Source: Anammoximicrobium sp964486845 (GTDB lineage Bacteria > Planctomycetota > Planctomycetia > Pirellulales > Pirellulaceae). Taken from it: 37,784 nucleotides of DNA. Of this stretch, positions 7,601 to 15,943 are shown piece after piece. The notes under the pieces are model-generated. The model was not told the origin of the DNA and searched no databases. It saw only the letters and a list, made by a program, of their open reading frames with translations. Positions within the stretch are counted from its first letter, which is position 1; the number at the start of each line of letters is the position of its first letter. The stretch covers positions 1 through 37,784 of the forward strand of contig CAZAQY010000056.1 of the NCBI GenBank assembly GCA_964486845.1, read 5' to 3'. Both the position numbers and the translations under genes were made by a program.

Positions 7601-9274
7601 ATGCACACTTCCACGCCAAACCAGGATTCGCCCCAGCACCCGCGCTGGTGGCATTTGTCACCGAAACATCTGCTGGTGGCCGTTTTTTGGGGCGTCTTTT
7701 TCCTCTGGCTCAACCGCTGGCCGCTGGAGTCCGGCCAGTTGTGGGGCGATGCATCCTATGGCAAATGGATTTTGGCGAACCAAGCCGTGCCGGCCGAGGA
7801 TCCCTGGATGCCGTTGGCCGCCGGAATGCGGCTGTTCGACTCGGCCTGGCTCAGTCAAGTGATCTTTGCCCGGGGCCACTCGCTGGGCGGCGCTGAGGCA
7901 TTGTCCTTTCTGTTTGCGGCGACCGTGCTGGCCGCGCACTTGACCCTGGCGCGGGCGTTCTATCTGCAGACTCGCAGCCTGTTGGCCGCGCACGTCGGCG
8001 TGTTGTTGGTCGTGGCGGTCAGTCACAGCCGTCTGCCGGAGGCCCAATCCGACATCTTCGGCATGCTGTGTCTGGCCGTGTTGTTGTGGTTGCTGGTGAG
8101 GGACCGAGTGGCCGAGGCCGGCGCATCCGCGAGCGACGCGGGGTCGCGCCGCGGTCGCTGGACGTTGTGGCTGGGGATTCCGCTGCTGCTGGCGATGTGG
8201 GCGAACCTGCACGGTTCGTTTGTTTGGGGGCTCTTGGTGCTGGTTTGCTGGGCAGTCGGGGTTGTGGCCGACACGGTGTGGCGGCAGCGAGGTCTCCGCG
8301 GCTTGGCCGCAGACGCGGCGGTGCGGCGCTGGGTCTGGCTGAGCGAATTGGCGTTGGTCGCCAGCTGCCTGAATCCCTACGGCGTCCAGCTGGTGCTGCA
8401 CAACGCGTGGTTTGCCGATTACCGGCAGTTGCAGGATTTGGAGGCCTGGCAGCCGCTGGTGCTGCTCAAGCCGGGCGGGCGGGAACTGGTGGCGTCGCTG
8501 CTGGTCGCGATCCTGGTGTTTCGCCTGAGCCGCCGAAAGGTGGCCGTCGCCGACGCGTTGTTGCTGGTCGCCTTCAGCTTCGTTTTCGCCGGCGGCGTGC
8601 GGATGGCGTGGTGGTACGCCGCCGTTTTCGGCGTCGCCGTCACACCGCACTTGGCCGATCTTGGGACGCGCTGGGCGAGGCTGATTCCCGGGCCGCTCCT
8701 CGCGACACAGGATGCGCAAGGCCGCCCCCGATTCCGCTGGGCAGCCGGCAAAACCTTGGGTTGCACGGTCATGACACTGGGCTTGCTGTGGATCTGCTTC
8801 GCGCTCTCTCCGGCCTGGTCGGCGTTGGTCCGAGGGCAACCCCGCTCGCCCGAGCGGCTGTACGGCTACGGGACGCCCTGGAAACTGAGTGGTTACCTCC
8901 GCGAGCAGCCGCCGGAAGGCCAGGTGTTTCATCCGCACTGGTGGGGCGATTGGCTGATTTGGGACGGTCCGCCGCGCCTGCGGCCTTTCTTGACCTCGAA
9001 CTTGCACCTGGTGCCGCCGAAGGTGTGGACCGAGTACCGCATTATTCGCGAAACGCGGGCCGGCTGGGACAAGGTGATGCTGCGATACGGCGTCCGGACG
9101 GCGGTCTTGGACCGGCATCGGCAGAAGACGTTGCAGCGTTATCTGCGGCAGTCGGACGACTGGCAAGTGCTGTACGAGGACGAATGGGGGCTGGTCTTCG
9201 GCCGCACGGAGGGCAAGCCGTCGGCGGGGCGGAAGAACGAAGAGACGGAACAGGGGGTGCAGTTCGATGAATGA
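7601..9274 (+). CDS. Polytopic membrane protein, GT-C glycosyltransferase-like
   Basis: 557 residues from the ATG at 7601; the open frame reaches 7520 but the added residues are polar and without a site. About 9 to 11 hydrophobic segments are visible (for example LLVAVFWGVFFLWL, LSFLFAATVLAAHLTLA, GLLVLVCWAVGVVADTV, VALLLVAFSFVFAGG-like stretches). The first extracytoplasmic loop carries GDASYGKWILANQAVPAEDPW, similar in layout to GT-C enzymes that use polyprenyl-phosphate sugars, where a loop Asp is catalytic. The C-terminal about 140 residues are soluble and end with WQVLYEDEWGLVFGR, a pattern common in planctomycete membrane proteins of this class. The stop overlaps the next start by 8 bases, implying translational coupling. 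Function in glycosylation is a hypothesis. Confidence 0.7.
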   Translation: MHTSTPNQDSPQHPRWWHLSPKHLLVAVFWGVFFLWLNRWPLESGQLWGDASYGKWILANQAVPAEDPWMPLAAGMRLFDSAWLSQVIFARGHSLGGAEALSFLFAATVLAAHLTLARAFYLQTRSLLAAHVGVLLVVAVSHSRLPEAQSDIFGMLCLAVLLWLLVRDRVAEAGASASDAGSRRGRWTLWLGIPLLLAMWANLHGSFVWGLLVLVCWAVGVVADTVWRQRGLRGLAADAAVRRWVWLSELALVASCLNPYGVQLVLHNAWFADYRQLQDLEAWQPLVLLKPGGRELVASLLVAILVFRLSRRKVAVADALLLVAFSFVFAGGVRMAWWYAAVFGVAVTPHLADLGTRWARLIPGPLLATQDAQGRPRFRWAAGKTLGCTVMTLGLLWICFALSPAWSALVRGQPRSPERLYGYGTPWKLSGYLREQPPEGQVFHPHWWGDWLIWDGPPRLRPFLTSNLHLVPPKVWTEYRIIRETRAGWDKVMLRYGVRTAVLDRHRQKTLQRYLRQSDDWQVLYEDEWGLVFGRTEGKPSAGRKNEETEQGVQFDE

Positions 9275-10502
9275 CACCAACCAGACCCAAACGAAGCGTT
9301 CCTGGCAAGGCTGGTGGTTCTTGGCGGCCCAGCCGCTGGTGCTCGCCGCGCTGGCCGCGGCGGCAGTCTCGGGTTCGCGCGAGTTCGACCGCGAGTGGCG
9401 GGTGCCGCCGCTTCGCGAACAGCCGCTCCGCATCCGGCCGTTGTACGACTGCCCGGATGTGGTGTCCGATGAGCAACTGCGCCGGGCGTTGCTCAAGCTG
9501 CGTCCGCGGCTGTCCGGTCCGAAGACGCTGTTGGCGGACGTAGATCACGCGCTGCGTTGCTGGGGCCCGGAGGCCACGTTTGACGATCCACAGTTTGTTT
9601 CCGGTGCGGACCTGTTGGGTCTGCTGACGGATCACCGCCGGTTCGCCGAACTGTACGGCCCCCAGGAACGGCCGGCGTTGCATGACACGCCTTTCGGCGT
9701 CTGCTGCCGCGTCAAGGAAGGCATCGCCACCACGTCGCATCCGGACCACACCTTGGCCTGCCTGAGCGAGGTCGGTACGCCGCTGTCTTGCCCGGTGGTC
9801 ACCCCCAACCGCCAGACGACGCTGCGGGCGATGGTCGAGCAAACGCTGCACGACTTCAATCCCACGCAGGAAGAATACGAGTGGTCGGCCAAGGTCTTCG
9901 CCTTGTTCTTGCCGCCCACCAAGCGCTGGCAGAGCGCCGAGGGCCAGACGCTGTCATTCGACCTGCTGGCCGACCGGATCATGCGCGAGGATCTCCCGCG
10001 CGGCGTGTGCTCCGGCACCCATCGCTTGTTCACTTTGATGGCCTACCTTCGACTGGATGAAGAGCACCAGATCTTGTCGCCGGGCATGCGCCGTCGGATC
10101 GAGCAGTTCCTCAAGAACGCGAACAAGCGACTGGTGGCCCACCAGCACCAGGACGGCTTCTGGAACGTCGATTGGTATTTTGCCCCGCCGGCGAGTTCCG
10201 AGCCGACTCAAGACAGCGGAGATCAACTGCACTGGCGCATCATCGTCACCGGACATGCCTTGGAATACTGGGCCCTGGCGCCGAAACCGCTCCAGCCACC
10301 TCGAAAGGTCCTCGTCGCAGGCGCGGATTGGATCGTGCGGACGATCGAAACGCTGCCCGACGACGAACTGCGGAGGAATTTCTCGTTTCTGTCCCACGCC
10401 GTTCGGGCCCTATCGCTGTGGCGCGGCCAAGAGCCGTTTGAGGCCCTGCAAGCGCTGTCTCGCGTCGCCGGGGCGGACGCTTCGCAGGCATCGGCCGGGT
10501 AA
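9267..10502 (+). CDS. Membrane-anchored protein with alpha/alpha-toroid-like C-terminus, unknown function
   Basis: 411 residues. One N-terminal membrane segment (about 17-36, WWFLAAQPLVLAALAAAAV) follows a lysine/arginine-containing cytosolic tip, so the bulk should be periplasmic. Residues about 140-410 are helical with motifs that recall terpene-cyclase or prenyltransferase toroids: HQHQDGFWNVDWY, HWRIIVTGHALEYWALAP and LSHAVRALSLW. Several cysteines and histidines (FGVCCRVKEG, ACLSEVGTPLSC, GVCSGTHR) could bind metal or form disulfides. The start overlaps the upstream membrane-protein gene by 8 bases, so the two products probably act together. I do not recognise a characterised family; the toroid reading is an inference. 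Confidence 0.75.
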   Translation: MNDTNQTQTKRSWQGWWFLAAQPLVLAALAAAAVSGSREFDREWRVPPLREQPLRIRPLYDCPDVVSDEQLRRALLKLRPRLSGPKTLLADVDHALRCWGPEATFDDPQFVSGADLLGLLTDHRRFAELYGPQERPALHDTPFGVCCRVKEGIATTSHPDHTLACLSEVGTPLSCPVVTPNRQTTLRAMVEQTLHDFNPTQEEYEWSAKVFALFLPPTKRWQSAEGQTLSFDLLADRIMREDLPRGVCSGTHRLFTLMAYLRLDEEHQILSPGMRRRIEQFLKNANKRLVAHQHQDGFWNVDWYFAPPASSEPTQDSGDQLHWRIIVTGHALEYWALAPKPLQPPRKVLVAGADWIVRTIETLPDDELRRNFSFLSHAVRALSLWRGQEPFEALQALSRVAGADASQASAG

Positions 10503-10521
10503 CGGTCCGGCGCCGGGTGTC

Positions 10522-10610
10522 GGCCGGAACAAGTCCGCGCTGTTCCGGCCCTTCGAACCGTCCGGGAACCACGTGAGCCCTCGCCGGAACGGCGCGGACT
10601 TGTTCCGGCC
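10522..10610. repeat. Long inverted repeat between convergent genes
   Basis: GGCCGGAACAAGTCCGCGC (10522-10540) has a perfect reverse complement at 10592-10610. The match extends inward to 28 bases with one mismatch (10522-10549 against 10583-10610), leaving a 33-nt loop. It fills most of the gap between two convergent genes and could be a bidirectional terminator or a REP-like element. It lacks a T run. Confidence 0.75.
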
Positions 10611-10624
10611 TACGACTGCTCCCC

Positions 10625-11911
10625 TTAACGCCGCTCCATCGGCACGTAGTCGGTGACGTCGTTGCCGGTGTAGACCTGGCGCGGCCGCGTGATGCGGGTG
10701 GTTGGGTCGCCGTGCTGTTCTCTCCACTGGGCGATCCAGCCGGGCAGCCGGCCGATGGCGAAACAGACCGTGAACATGTTCGTGGGCAGGCCAATTGCGC
10801 GCAGCAGAATGCCGCTGTAGAAGTCCACGTTGGGATACAGCTTGCGGTCGACGAAGTACGGATCCTCCAGCGCCAATTCTTCCAGCTTCCGGGCGATGTC
10901 CAACAACGGGTCCTGGCGGTTCAGCTTGGCGAACACGCGGTCGCAGCACTCGTGCAGGATCTTGGCCCGCGGGTCGTAATTCTTGTACACCCGGTGACCG
11001 AATCCAAACAGCCGGAACGGGTTCGTCTTGTCCTTGGCCGCTTCGATACATTCCTTCGGCGAGAGGCCGCCCGCGTGAATCCGTTCCAGCATCTGGACCA
11101 CCTCGACGTTGGCTCCCCCGTGCAGCGGTCCCCACAACGCACAGACTCCGGCCGCGCAGGAGGCGAACAGGTTGGCTCTCGCCGAGCCGACCGTGCGGAC
11201 GGTCGAGGTGCTGCAGTTCTGTTCGTGGTCGGCGTGCAGGATGAAGATCAAGTTCAAGGCGTCCTCGACCTCCGTAGTCACGATGTACTGCTGGTAGGGA
11301 ATGGAGAACATCATGTGCAGAAAGTTGGCGCAGTAACGCATCTTCGGGTCGGGGTAGATGAACGGCAAGCCGCGCGACCGGCGGTAGGAAAACGCCGCGA
11401 TCGTGCGGACCTTGCTAATCAGCCGTGCGGCGGCCGCCGTCAGGGCCTCCGTGTTCTCCAAGGCGAAGAATTGCTGATGGTAACACGCCAGGTTGCTCAA
11501 TGTCGCCGACAGAATCGCCATCGGCGGAGCGTCGACGGGAATGTGATCGAAGTGGTGCTTCAAGCCTTCGTGCAACAACTCGTTCTCCGTCAGCTGTTCG
11601 CTGAAGGCGCGTAGTTCCTCGTGCTTCGGCAGGCGGCCGAAAATCAGCAGCCAGGCGACTTCGACAAAGTTGGGATTGTCGGTGAACTGCTCGATCGGAA
11701 TGCCCCGATAGCGCAAGATGCCTTTGTCCCCGTCGATGTACGTGATCGAACTCTGGCAGGTTGCCGTGTTGCCCAGAGCCGGATCGAAGGTGATCATGCC
11801 GGTTTGGTCTCGCAGCTTGGTAATGTCGACCGCCGCCTCGCCATCCGTTCCCACAAGGACGGGCAGTTCGATCCTCTTGTCACGAAATGTCAGAATGGCT
11901 TTTTCGGACAT
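10625..11911 (-). CDS. gltA: Citrate synthase, type II (hexameric)
   Basis: 428 residues, close to the 427 of E. coli GltA. It condenses acetyl-CoA with oxaloacetate to citrate, the entry step of the TCA cycle, in the cytosol. The three catalytic residues are in place: His264 (GPLHGG), His306 (GFGHRVYK) and Asp363 (PNVDFYSG). The family signature LHADHEQNCSTSTVR is at 225-239. The N-terminal small beta domain (residues about 1-50) typical of type II enzymes is present. The start at 11911 is fixed by AAGGAGG six bases upstream; the longer reading to 12004 is not needed. Gene is monocistronic by context, diverging from a glycogen debranching gene. Confidence 0.97.
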   Translation of the reverse strand: MSEKAILTFRDKRIELPVLVGTDGEAAVDITKLRDQTGMITFDPALGNTATCQSSITYIDGDKGILRYRGIPIEQFTDNPNFVEVAWLLIFGRLPKHEELRAFSEQLTENELLHEGLKHHFDHIPVDAPPMAILSATLSNLACYHQQFFALENTEALTAAAARLISKVRTIAAFSYRRSRGLPFIYPDPKMRYCANFLHMMFSIPYQQYIVTTEVEDALNLIFILHADHEQNCSTSTVRTVGSARANLFASCAAGVCALWGPLHGGANVEVVQMLERIHAGGLSPKECIEAAKDKTNPFRLFGFGHRVYKNYDPRAKILHECCDRVFAKLNRQDPLLDIARKLEELALEDPYFVDRKLYPNVDFYSGILLRAIGLPTNMFTVCFAIGRLPGWIAQWREQHGDPTTRITRPRQVYTGNDVTDYVPMERR

Positions 11912-11974
11912 GAATATCCTCCTTTGAGGGTGTGTTCTGACAGCGTCTCTCCGGGAGAGGTGGATGCTGGGCAT

Positions 11975-12004
11975 AGTGTAGCGGGCGGTGATAGGATTGC
12001 TCAA
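11975..12004 (-). promoter_or_regulatory. Possible sigma-70-like promoter of citrate synthase
   Basis: Read on the minus strand, TTGAGC (12004-11999, 4 of 6) and TACACT (11980-11975, 4 of 6) are 18 nt apart, giving a leader of about 57 nt. Both boxes are imperfect. Confidence 0.35.
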
Positions 12005-12121
12005 GCGGCAGGGGGGCGAATTGCCTTGGATTGTGGTAGACTTCCAGGGCGGCCAGCGGGGCGGAGCTTTCCGCCCGCTTTAAGTGGCTGCGAGGCACGT
12101 TTTTGGGGAGGCCCAAGGGCT

Positions 12122-14176
12122 ATGAAACGCTGGGAGTCGCTGGAAGGTTCGCCGATCCCTTTGGGGGCCTCGTGGGTCGAAGCCGAGAGTGCCTACAACT
12201 TCGCCATCTACTCCAAACACGCCGAAAAGGTGACCCTGGTCTTCTTCGGCGACGATTTGGTCAAACCGGTCTATCGGTACGAATTTGAGCACCTGCGGAA
12301 CAAGACCGGCCCCATCTGGCACTGCCGGATTCCGCAGGCTCTGCTGGCGGGCGCGCGGTTCTACGCGTATCAGATCGACGGTCCGAAACCCGGACCGGGA
12401 TTCGAGTGGCACATGTTCGATCCGGAGAAATTGCTGCTGGACCCCTATGCCCGCGACGTTTATTTCTCGCCGGAGTTCGACCGCGAGGCCGCTCGGCGCC
12501 CAGGCTCCAACTGGGGCCGTGCCCCGTTGTCTGTCCTGGATTCGCGCGAACCACCGTTCTGTTGGGAGCACGAGCCGCCGCTGCGCCATCAATCCGATCT
12601 GGTTATCTACGAAATGCACGTCCGCGGCTTCACGCAGCGTGAGAACTCGGGCGTGGCGTCCCAACGACGGGGCACGTTTGCGGGCGTTATTGACAAGATC
12701 CCGTACCTGCAGCAGCTGGGCGTCACCGCCGTCGAGTTGATGCCGGTGTTCCAATTCGATCCTCAGGAGGACAACTATTGGGGCTACATGCCGCTCAGTT
12801 TTTTTGCTCCCCACGACGCGTATTGCGTCGATTCGGAAAGCCGTCACCAGCACTTGGAGTTCTGCGAAATGGTCCAGGCGTTGCACCGCGCCGGGATCGA
12901 AGTCATCTTGGACGTGGTCTACAACCACAGCGGCGAGGGCGACGATCGCGGGCCGGCGTACAGCTTCAAAGGGATCGACAGCACGACGTATTACTTGCTG
13001 ACCGGCGATCCCCAAGCTCCCTTCGCCAATTACTCGGGCACGGGGAATACCTTGCACACGTCCAACCGGGCCGTGCGGCAATTGATCCTGGACAGCTTGC
13101 GGTATTGGACCAAGGACCTGCACGTCGACGGATTCCGCTTCGATCTGGCCAGCATTTTCCTGCGGAATGCCGACGGTTCGATCAACACCGAAGATCCCGC
13201 CTTGTTCGGTCAAATCGCCGCCGATCCTGATTTTGCCGACGTGCGGCTGATCGCCGAACCGTGGGACGCGGCCGGCGCGTACCAATTGGGCCGCCTGTTC
13301 CCCGGTTTCCGCTGGATGCAGTGGAACGGCGCCTACCGGGATGCCCTGCAGAAGTTCGTCAAGAGCGACCCCGGCATGGTTGCGGACCTGATGACCCGGC
13401 TCTACGGCAGCAACGACTTGTTCACCGACGAGCGGAAGTATGCCTTGCGCCCCTTCCAGAGCATCAACTACATCACCTCGCACGACGGCTTCACCTTGTA
13501 CGACCTCGTCTCCTACGGCCACAAACAGAACTGGGCGAACGGGCAAGACAACCTGGACGGCCACGATGACTTCAGCTGGAATTGCGGCTGGGAAGGCGAT
13601 CACGGCGCGCCCGAGGCGGTGCTCAAGTTGCGGCGGCGCCAGGTGCGGAACTTCTTCGCCCTGCTGATGCTGTCGGCGGGCGTCCCGATGTTCCGGATGG
13701 GCGATGAGTTCCTGCAGACGCAGGGCGGCAACAGCAATCCCTACAATCAAGACAACGAAACGTCGTGGCTCGATTGGAGCCGCCTGGATCAGAACCCGGA
13801 TATCTTCCGGTTCTTCCAGAGGATGATTGCCTTTCGCAAAGCGCATCCCTCGCTGGCTCGCTCCCGCTTCTGGCGCAACGACGTCCGCTGGTACGGCGTC
13901 GGCCGCCCCCCGGACCTGTCCTGGAACTCGCGTTCGCTGGCCTTCTGCTTGCACGGAGCCGCCGTCGACGACGCCGACATCTATGTGATGATCAACGCCT
14001 ACTGGGAGCCCCTGGAATTCGGCATCCACGAAGGCTTGCCCGGCAACTGGCGGCGGGTGGTGGACACGTCGTTGCCCAGTCCCGAAGACATCGTGCCCGA
14101 GGACCATGCCCCCGCCGTCCGCTCCCGCTCCTACCGCGTTCCGGGCCGGTCCGTGGCAGTGCTGGTGCGGCAGTAG
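12122..14176 (+). CDS. glgX: Glycogen debranching enzyme / isoamylase, GH13
   Basis: 684 residues. The open frame extends to 11621 but that part lies antisense to citrate synthase; the ATG at 12122, after GGGAGG, begins the conserved CBM48 domain (residues about 10-115, GASWVEAESAYNFAIYS). The GH13 barrel has region I DVVYNH (264-269), region II DGFRFD with nucleophile Asp341, region III IAEPWD with acid/base Glu379, and region IV TSHDG with Asp455. Motifs NQDNETSWLDW and FFALLMLSAGVPMFRMGDE fit the GlgX/TreX group that hydrolyses alpha-1,6 branches of glycogen. It is cytosolic. A strong hairpin follows the stop, so it is likely transcribed alone. The exact split between GlgX and isoamylase substrate preference is not certain. 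Confidence 0.94.
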   Translation: MKRWESLEGSPIPLGASWVEAESAYNFAIYSKHAEKVTLVFFGDDLVKPVYRYEFEHLRNKTGPIWHCRIPQALLAGARFYAYQIDGPKPGPGFEWHMFDPEKLLLDPYARDVYFSPEFDREAARRPGSNWGRAPLSVLDSREPPFCWEHEPPLRHQSDLVIYEMHVRGFTQRENSGVASQRRGTFAGVIDKIPYLQQLGVTAVELMPVFQFDPQEDNYWGYMPLSFFAPHDAYCVDSESRHQHLEFCEMVQALHRAGIEVILDVVYNHSGEGDDRGPAYSFKGIDSTTYYLLTGDPQAPFANYSGTGNTLHTSNRAVRQLILDSLRYWTKDLHVDGFRFDLASIFLRNADGSINTEDPALFGQIAADPDFADVRLIAEPWDAAGAYQLGRLFPGFRWMQWNGAYRDALQKFVKSDPGMVADLMTRLYGSNDLFTDERKYALRPFQSINYITSHDGFTLYDLVSYGHKQNWANGQDNLDGHDDFSWNCGWEGDHGAPEAVLKLRRRQVRNFFALLMLSAGVPMFRMGDEFLQTQGGNSNPYNQDNETSWLDWSRLDQNPDIFRFFQRMIAFRKAHPSLARSRFWRNDVRWYGVGRPPDLSWNSRSLAFCLHGAAVDDADIYVMINAYWEPLEFGIHEGLPGNWRRVVDTSLPSPEDIVPEDHAPAVRSRSYRVPGRSVAVLVRQ

Positions 14177-14177
14177 C

Positions 14178-14206
14178 CCGGCTGTTCCGAGCAGCCGGAT
14201 TTCTTT
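14178..14206 (+). terminator. Rho-independent terminator after glgX
   Basis: A 7-bp stem CCGGCTG (14178-14184) / CAGCCGG (14192-14198) with a 7-nt loop, followed by ATTTCTTT. It begins one base after the stop codon. The following 14207-14457 holds no gene that I can support and should contain the promoter for the aldolase gene, although no convincing boxes were found. Confidence 0.65.
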
Positions 14207-14457
14207 GCGGCCTGGGTCGTTAACGTTGCGGAATACAGTGCTGTCGGTCCAATGTTGAACCACCGCACCGGGGCACTTGCATTGATGGCAGACGCGGAGC
14301 ACAATATCTCGTTTTGGCTTGGGGGCCATTTGGGCTTCCGGGACAACCAACACAACTGGAGCAGCCGGTGTCGCTAGATTCGAGTTCCGAGCCGGGCCGG
14401 ACCCCGTACCTGGATCGGTGGCAGATTTCCTTCCTTGACGCAACAGGTAAGTGCAGC

Positions 14458-15441
14458 ATGGCCGAGAAAGCCCCTTGGATTACGTATCGTCCGCAGTTGA
14501 AAGTCCTGGATTGCACCCTCCGCGACGGGGGACTGGCCAACAAGCATCAGTTCTCGGACGAATTCGCACGGGCGGTGTACGAGACCTGCCTGGCCGCCGG
14601 CATCGACTACATGGAAGTCGGCTACAAGAACACGCCGCGGCTGTTTCCCAAGGGGGAATTTGGGCCTTGGAAGCACTGCGACGAGGAAGACCTGGCGCGC
14701 GTGTTCGGCCAACACGACGAACAGAAGACGGGCTTGAAGCTGGCGGCGATGGCGGACGCCACCAAGAGCGATTGGAGAGAGCAACTGGTGCCTCGCGAGC
14801 AAAGCGTGCTGGACATGATCCGCGTGGCCTTTTACGCGCATCAGGTGTCCGAGGCCGTGCAGATGCTCCAGCATGCCCACGAGTTGGGCTACGAGACCAG
14901 CGCCAACTTGATGGCCGTGTCGAACATCAGCGAAATCGAAATCGACACGGTGCTGGAGGCCATCGGGCCCACGCCGGCGCAGGTGTTGGTGATTGTGGAT
15001 AGCTTTGGGCATCTGTACCGCGAGCAGATCGACATGCTGTACCGGAAGTACGCGCAGGCGATGAGCGGCACCGGCAAGGAAATCGGCATCCATGCGCACA
15101 ACAACCTGCAGTTGGCGTTCGCCAATACGATCGAAGCCATCATCATGGGCGCCAACCGGGTCGATGCCACGATGGGCGGACTGGGACGCGGGGCGGGCAA
15201 CTGCCCGATGGAGCTGCTGCTGGGCTTTCTGCGGAACCCAAAATTCAAGCTGCGGCCGGTGGTCAAGCTGCTGCAGGACCACATCGAACCGCTGCGCGAG
15301 AAGATCCTGTGGGGGCCGCTGGTGCCCTACAACATCACCGGTCACATGAACCGGCATCCCAACCAGGCGATCAAGTTCCTGGATGCGGAGGGCAACCGCA
15401 ATTTCCTGAAGTTCTTCGACGAGATCATCACCGACGTATGA
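14458..15441 (+). CDS. DRE-TIM superfamily aldolase (4-hydroxy-2-oxovalerate aldolase / HMG-CoA lyase-like)
   Basis: 327 residues. The start at 14458 begins just before the barrel; the frame is open to 14314 but those residues do not look conserved. The DRE-TIM signature is LDCTLRDGG (17-25, with Asp18, Arg22, Asp23), and the metal-binding HAH lies at 212-214 (IHAHNN). GLGRGAGNCPMELLL (241-255) is the family's glycine-rich strand. The chain is a single aldolase/lyase barrel without the C-terminal domain of isopropylmalate or homocitrate synthase, closest in layout to 4-hydroxy-2-oxovalerate aldolases. Metal-dependent C-C bond cleavage or formation is expected; the substrate is unknown, since no dehydrogenase partner or aromatic catabolic gene is adjacent. 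A small membrane-protein gene follows after 13 bases. Confidence 0.85.
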   Translation: MAEKAPWITYRPQLKVLDCTLRDGGLANKHQFSDEFARAVYETCLAAGIDYMEVGYKNTPRLFPKGEFGPWKHCDEEDLARVFGQHDEQKTGLKLAAMADATKSDWREQLVPREQSVLDMIRVAFYAHQVSEAVQMLQHAHELGYETSANLMAVSNISEIEIDTVLEAIGPTPAQVLVIVDSFGHLYREQIDMLYRKYAQAMSGTGKEIGIHAHNNLQLAFANTIEAIIMGANRVDATMGGLGRGAGNCPMELLLGFLRNPKFKLRPVVKLLQDHIEPLREKILWGPLVPYNITGHMNRHPNQAIKFLDAEGNRNFLKFFDEIITDV

Positions 15442-15454
15442 GGCCGGTAATTGC

Positions 15455-15823
15455 ATGACAGCCTCGGCCCGCCGCCATACCATCGGGGGGATTGCGTTGG
15501 CGATGCTCGTCGCGGCGGCCGTCCTGCTGCTGCTGTGCGACGGCAATCTGGCGGACATGTACGGCAGTATCTGCCTGCGCGTCGGCATGGCGCTCGGTGC
15601 GGGCTGGCTGGCGTACCCGCAGATCCTGGCCTTGACGAGATTCTGCACGCCGAAGCTCCTGCTGGCTTTCGCCGTTGGCGCCATCGTTTTGATTGCTCGG
15701 CCCAAGGCTTTCCCGATTGTCGCGCTGATGATCGGCGCCGTCGTCATCCTGGAGATTGCCGGCTGGTTGCTGAAACCATTCCGCCCGCCGGACAAGTCGC
15801 CCCCAGGAAAGAGGGGCGGCTGA
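15455..15823 (+). CDS. Small membrane protein, unknown function
   Basis: 122 residues with three to four hydrophobic segments (about 10-28 GGIALAMLVAAAVLLLLC, 38-58, 70-83 and 86-105) and a polar, proline- and lysine-rich tail (PFRPPDKSPPGKRGG). It starts 13 bases after the aldolase stop and is probably co-transcribed. I do not recognise the family. The codon pattern is consistent with neighbouring genes, which supports its being real. Confidence 0.6.
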   Translation: MTASARRHTIGGIALAMLVAAAVLLLLCDGNLADMYGSICLRVGMALGAGWLAYPQILALTRFCTPKLLLAFAVGAIVLIARPKAFPIVALMIGAVVILEIAGWLLKPFRPPDKSPPGKRGG

Positions 15824-15910
15824 AGCGAAAAGCTGCAATGGGCGCCCGCGCAACGCATCGTTGGCGGGGCGGGCGTTTGGAGTGCCTGGAATATCTTGAA
15901 AAAAACCAGC

Positions 15911-15943
15911 GAACCTTTTCTTCGTTGCGGCGTCGAGTATAGA
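15911..15943 (+). promoter_or_regulatory. Possible ECF-type promoter (with overlapping sigma-70-like -10)
   Basis: GAACC (15911-15915) and CGTC (15931-15934) with 15 nt between resemble the -35 and -10 elements of many ECF sigma factors. A sigma-70-like TATAGA (15938-15943, 5 of 6) lies immediately downstream with only a poor -35. It is about 700 nt upstream of an ECF-type sigma gene, so autoregulation is possible. Confidence 0.35.

Noticed and set aside
7658..9496. 612-residue open frame on the minus strand
   Set aside because: Antisense to the membrane-protein gene; composition rich in Q, R and P with no motif.
11621..12121. 167-residue N-terminal extension of the debranching enzyme
   Set aside because: It lies antisense to citrate synthase, and the CBM48 domain starts at the ATG at 12122 after GGGAGG.
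12080..14443. 787-residue open frame on the minus strand
   Set aside because: It is the antisense shadow of glgX, which carries all GH13 motifs; long shadow frames are common at this GC content.
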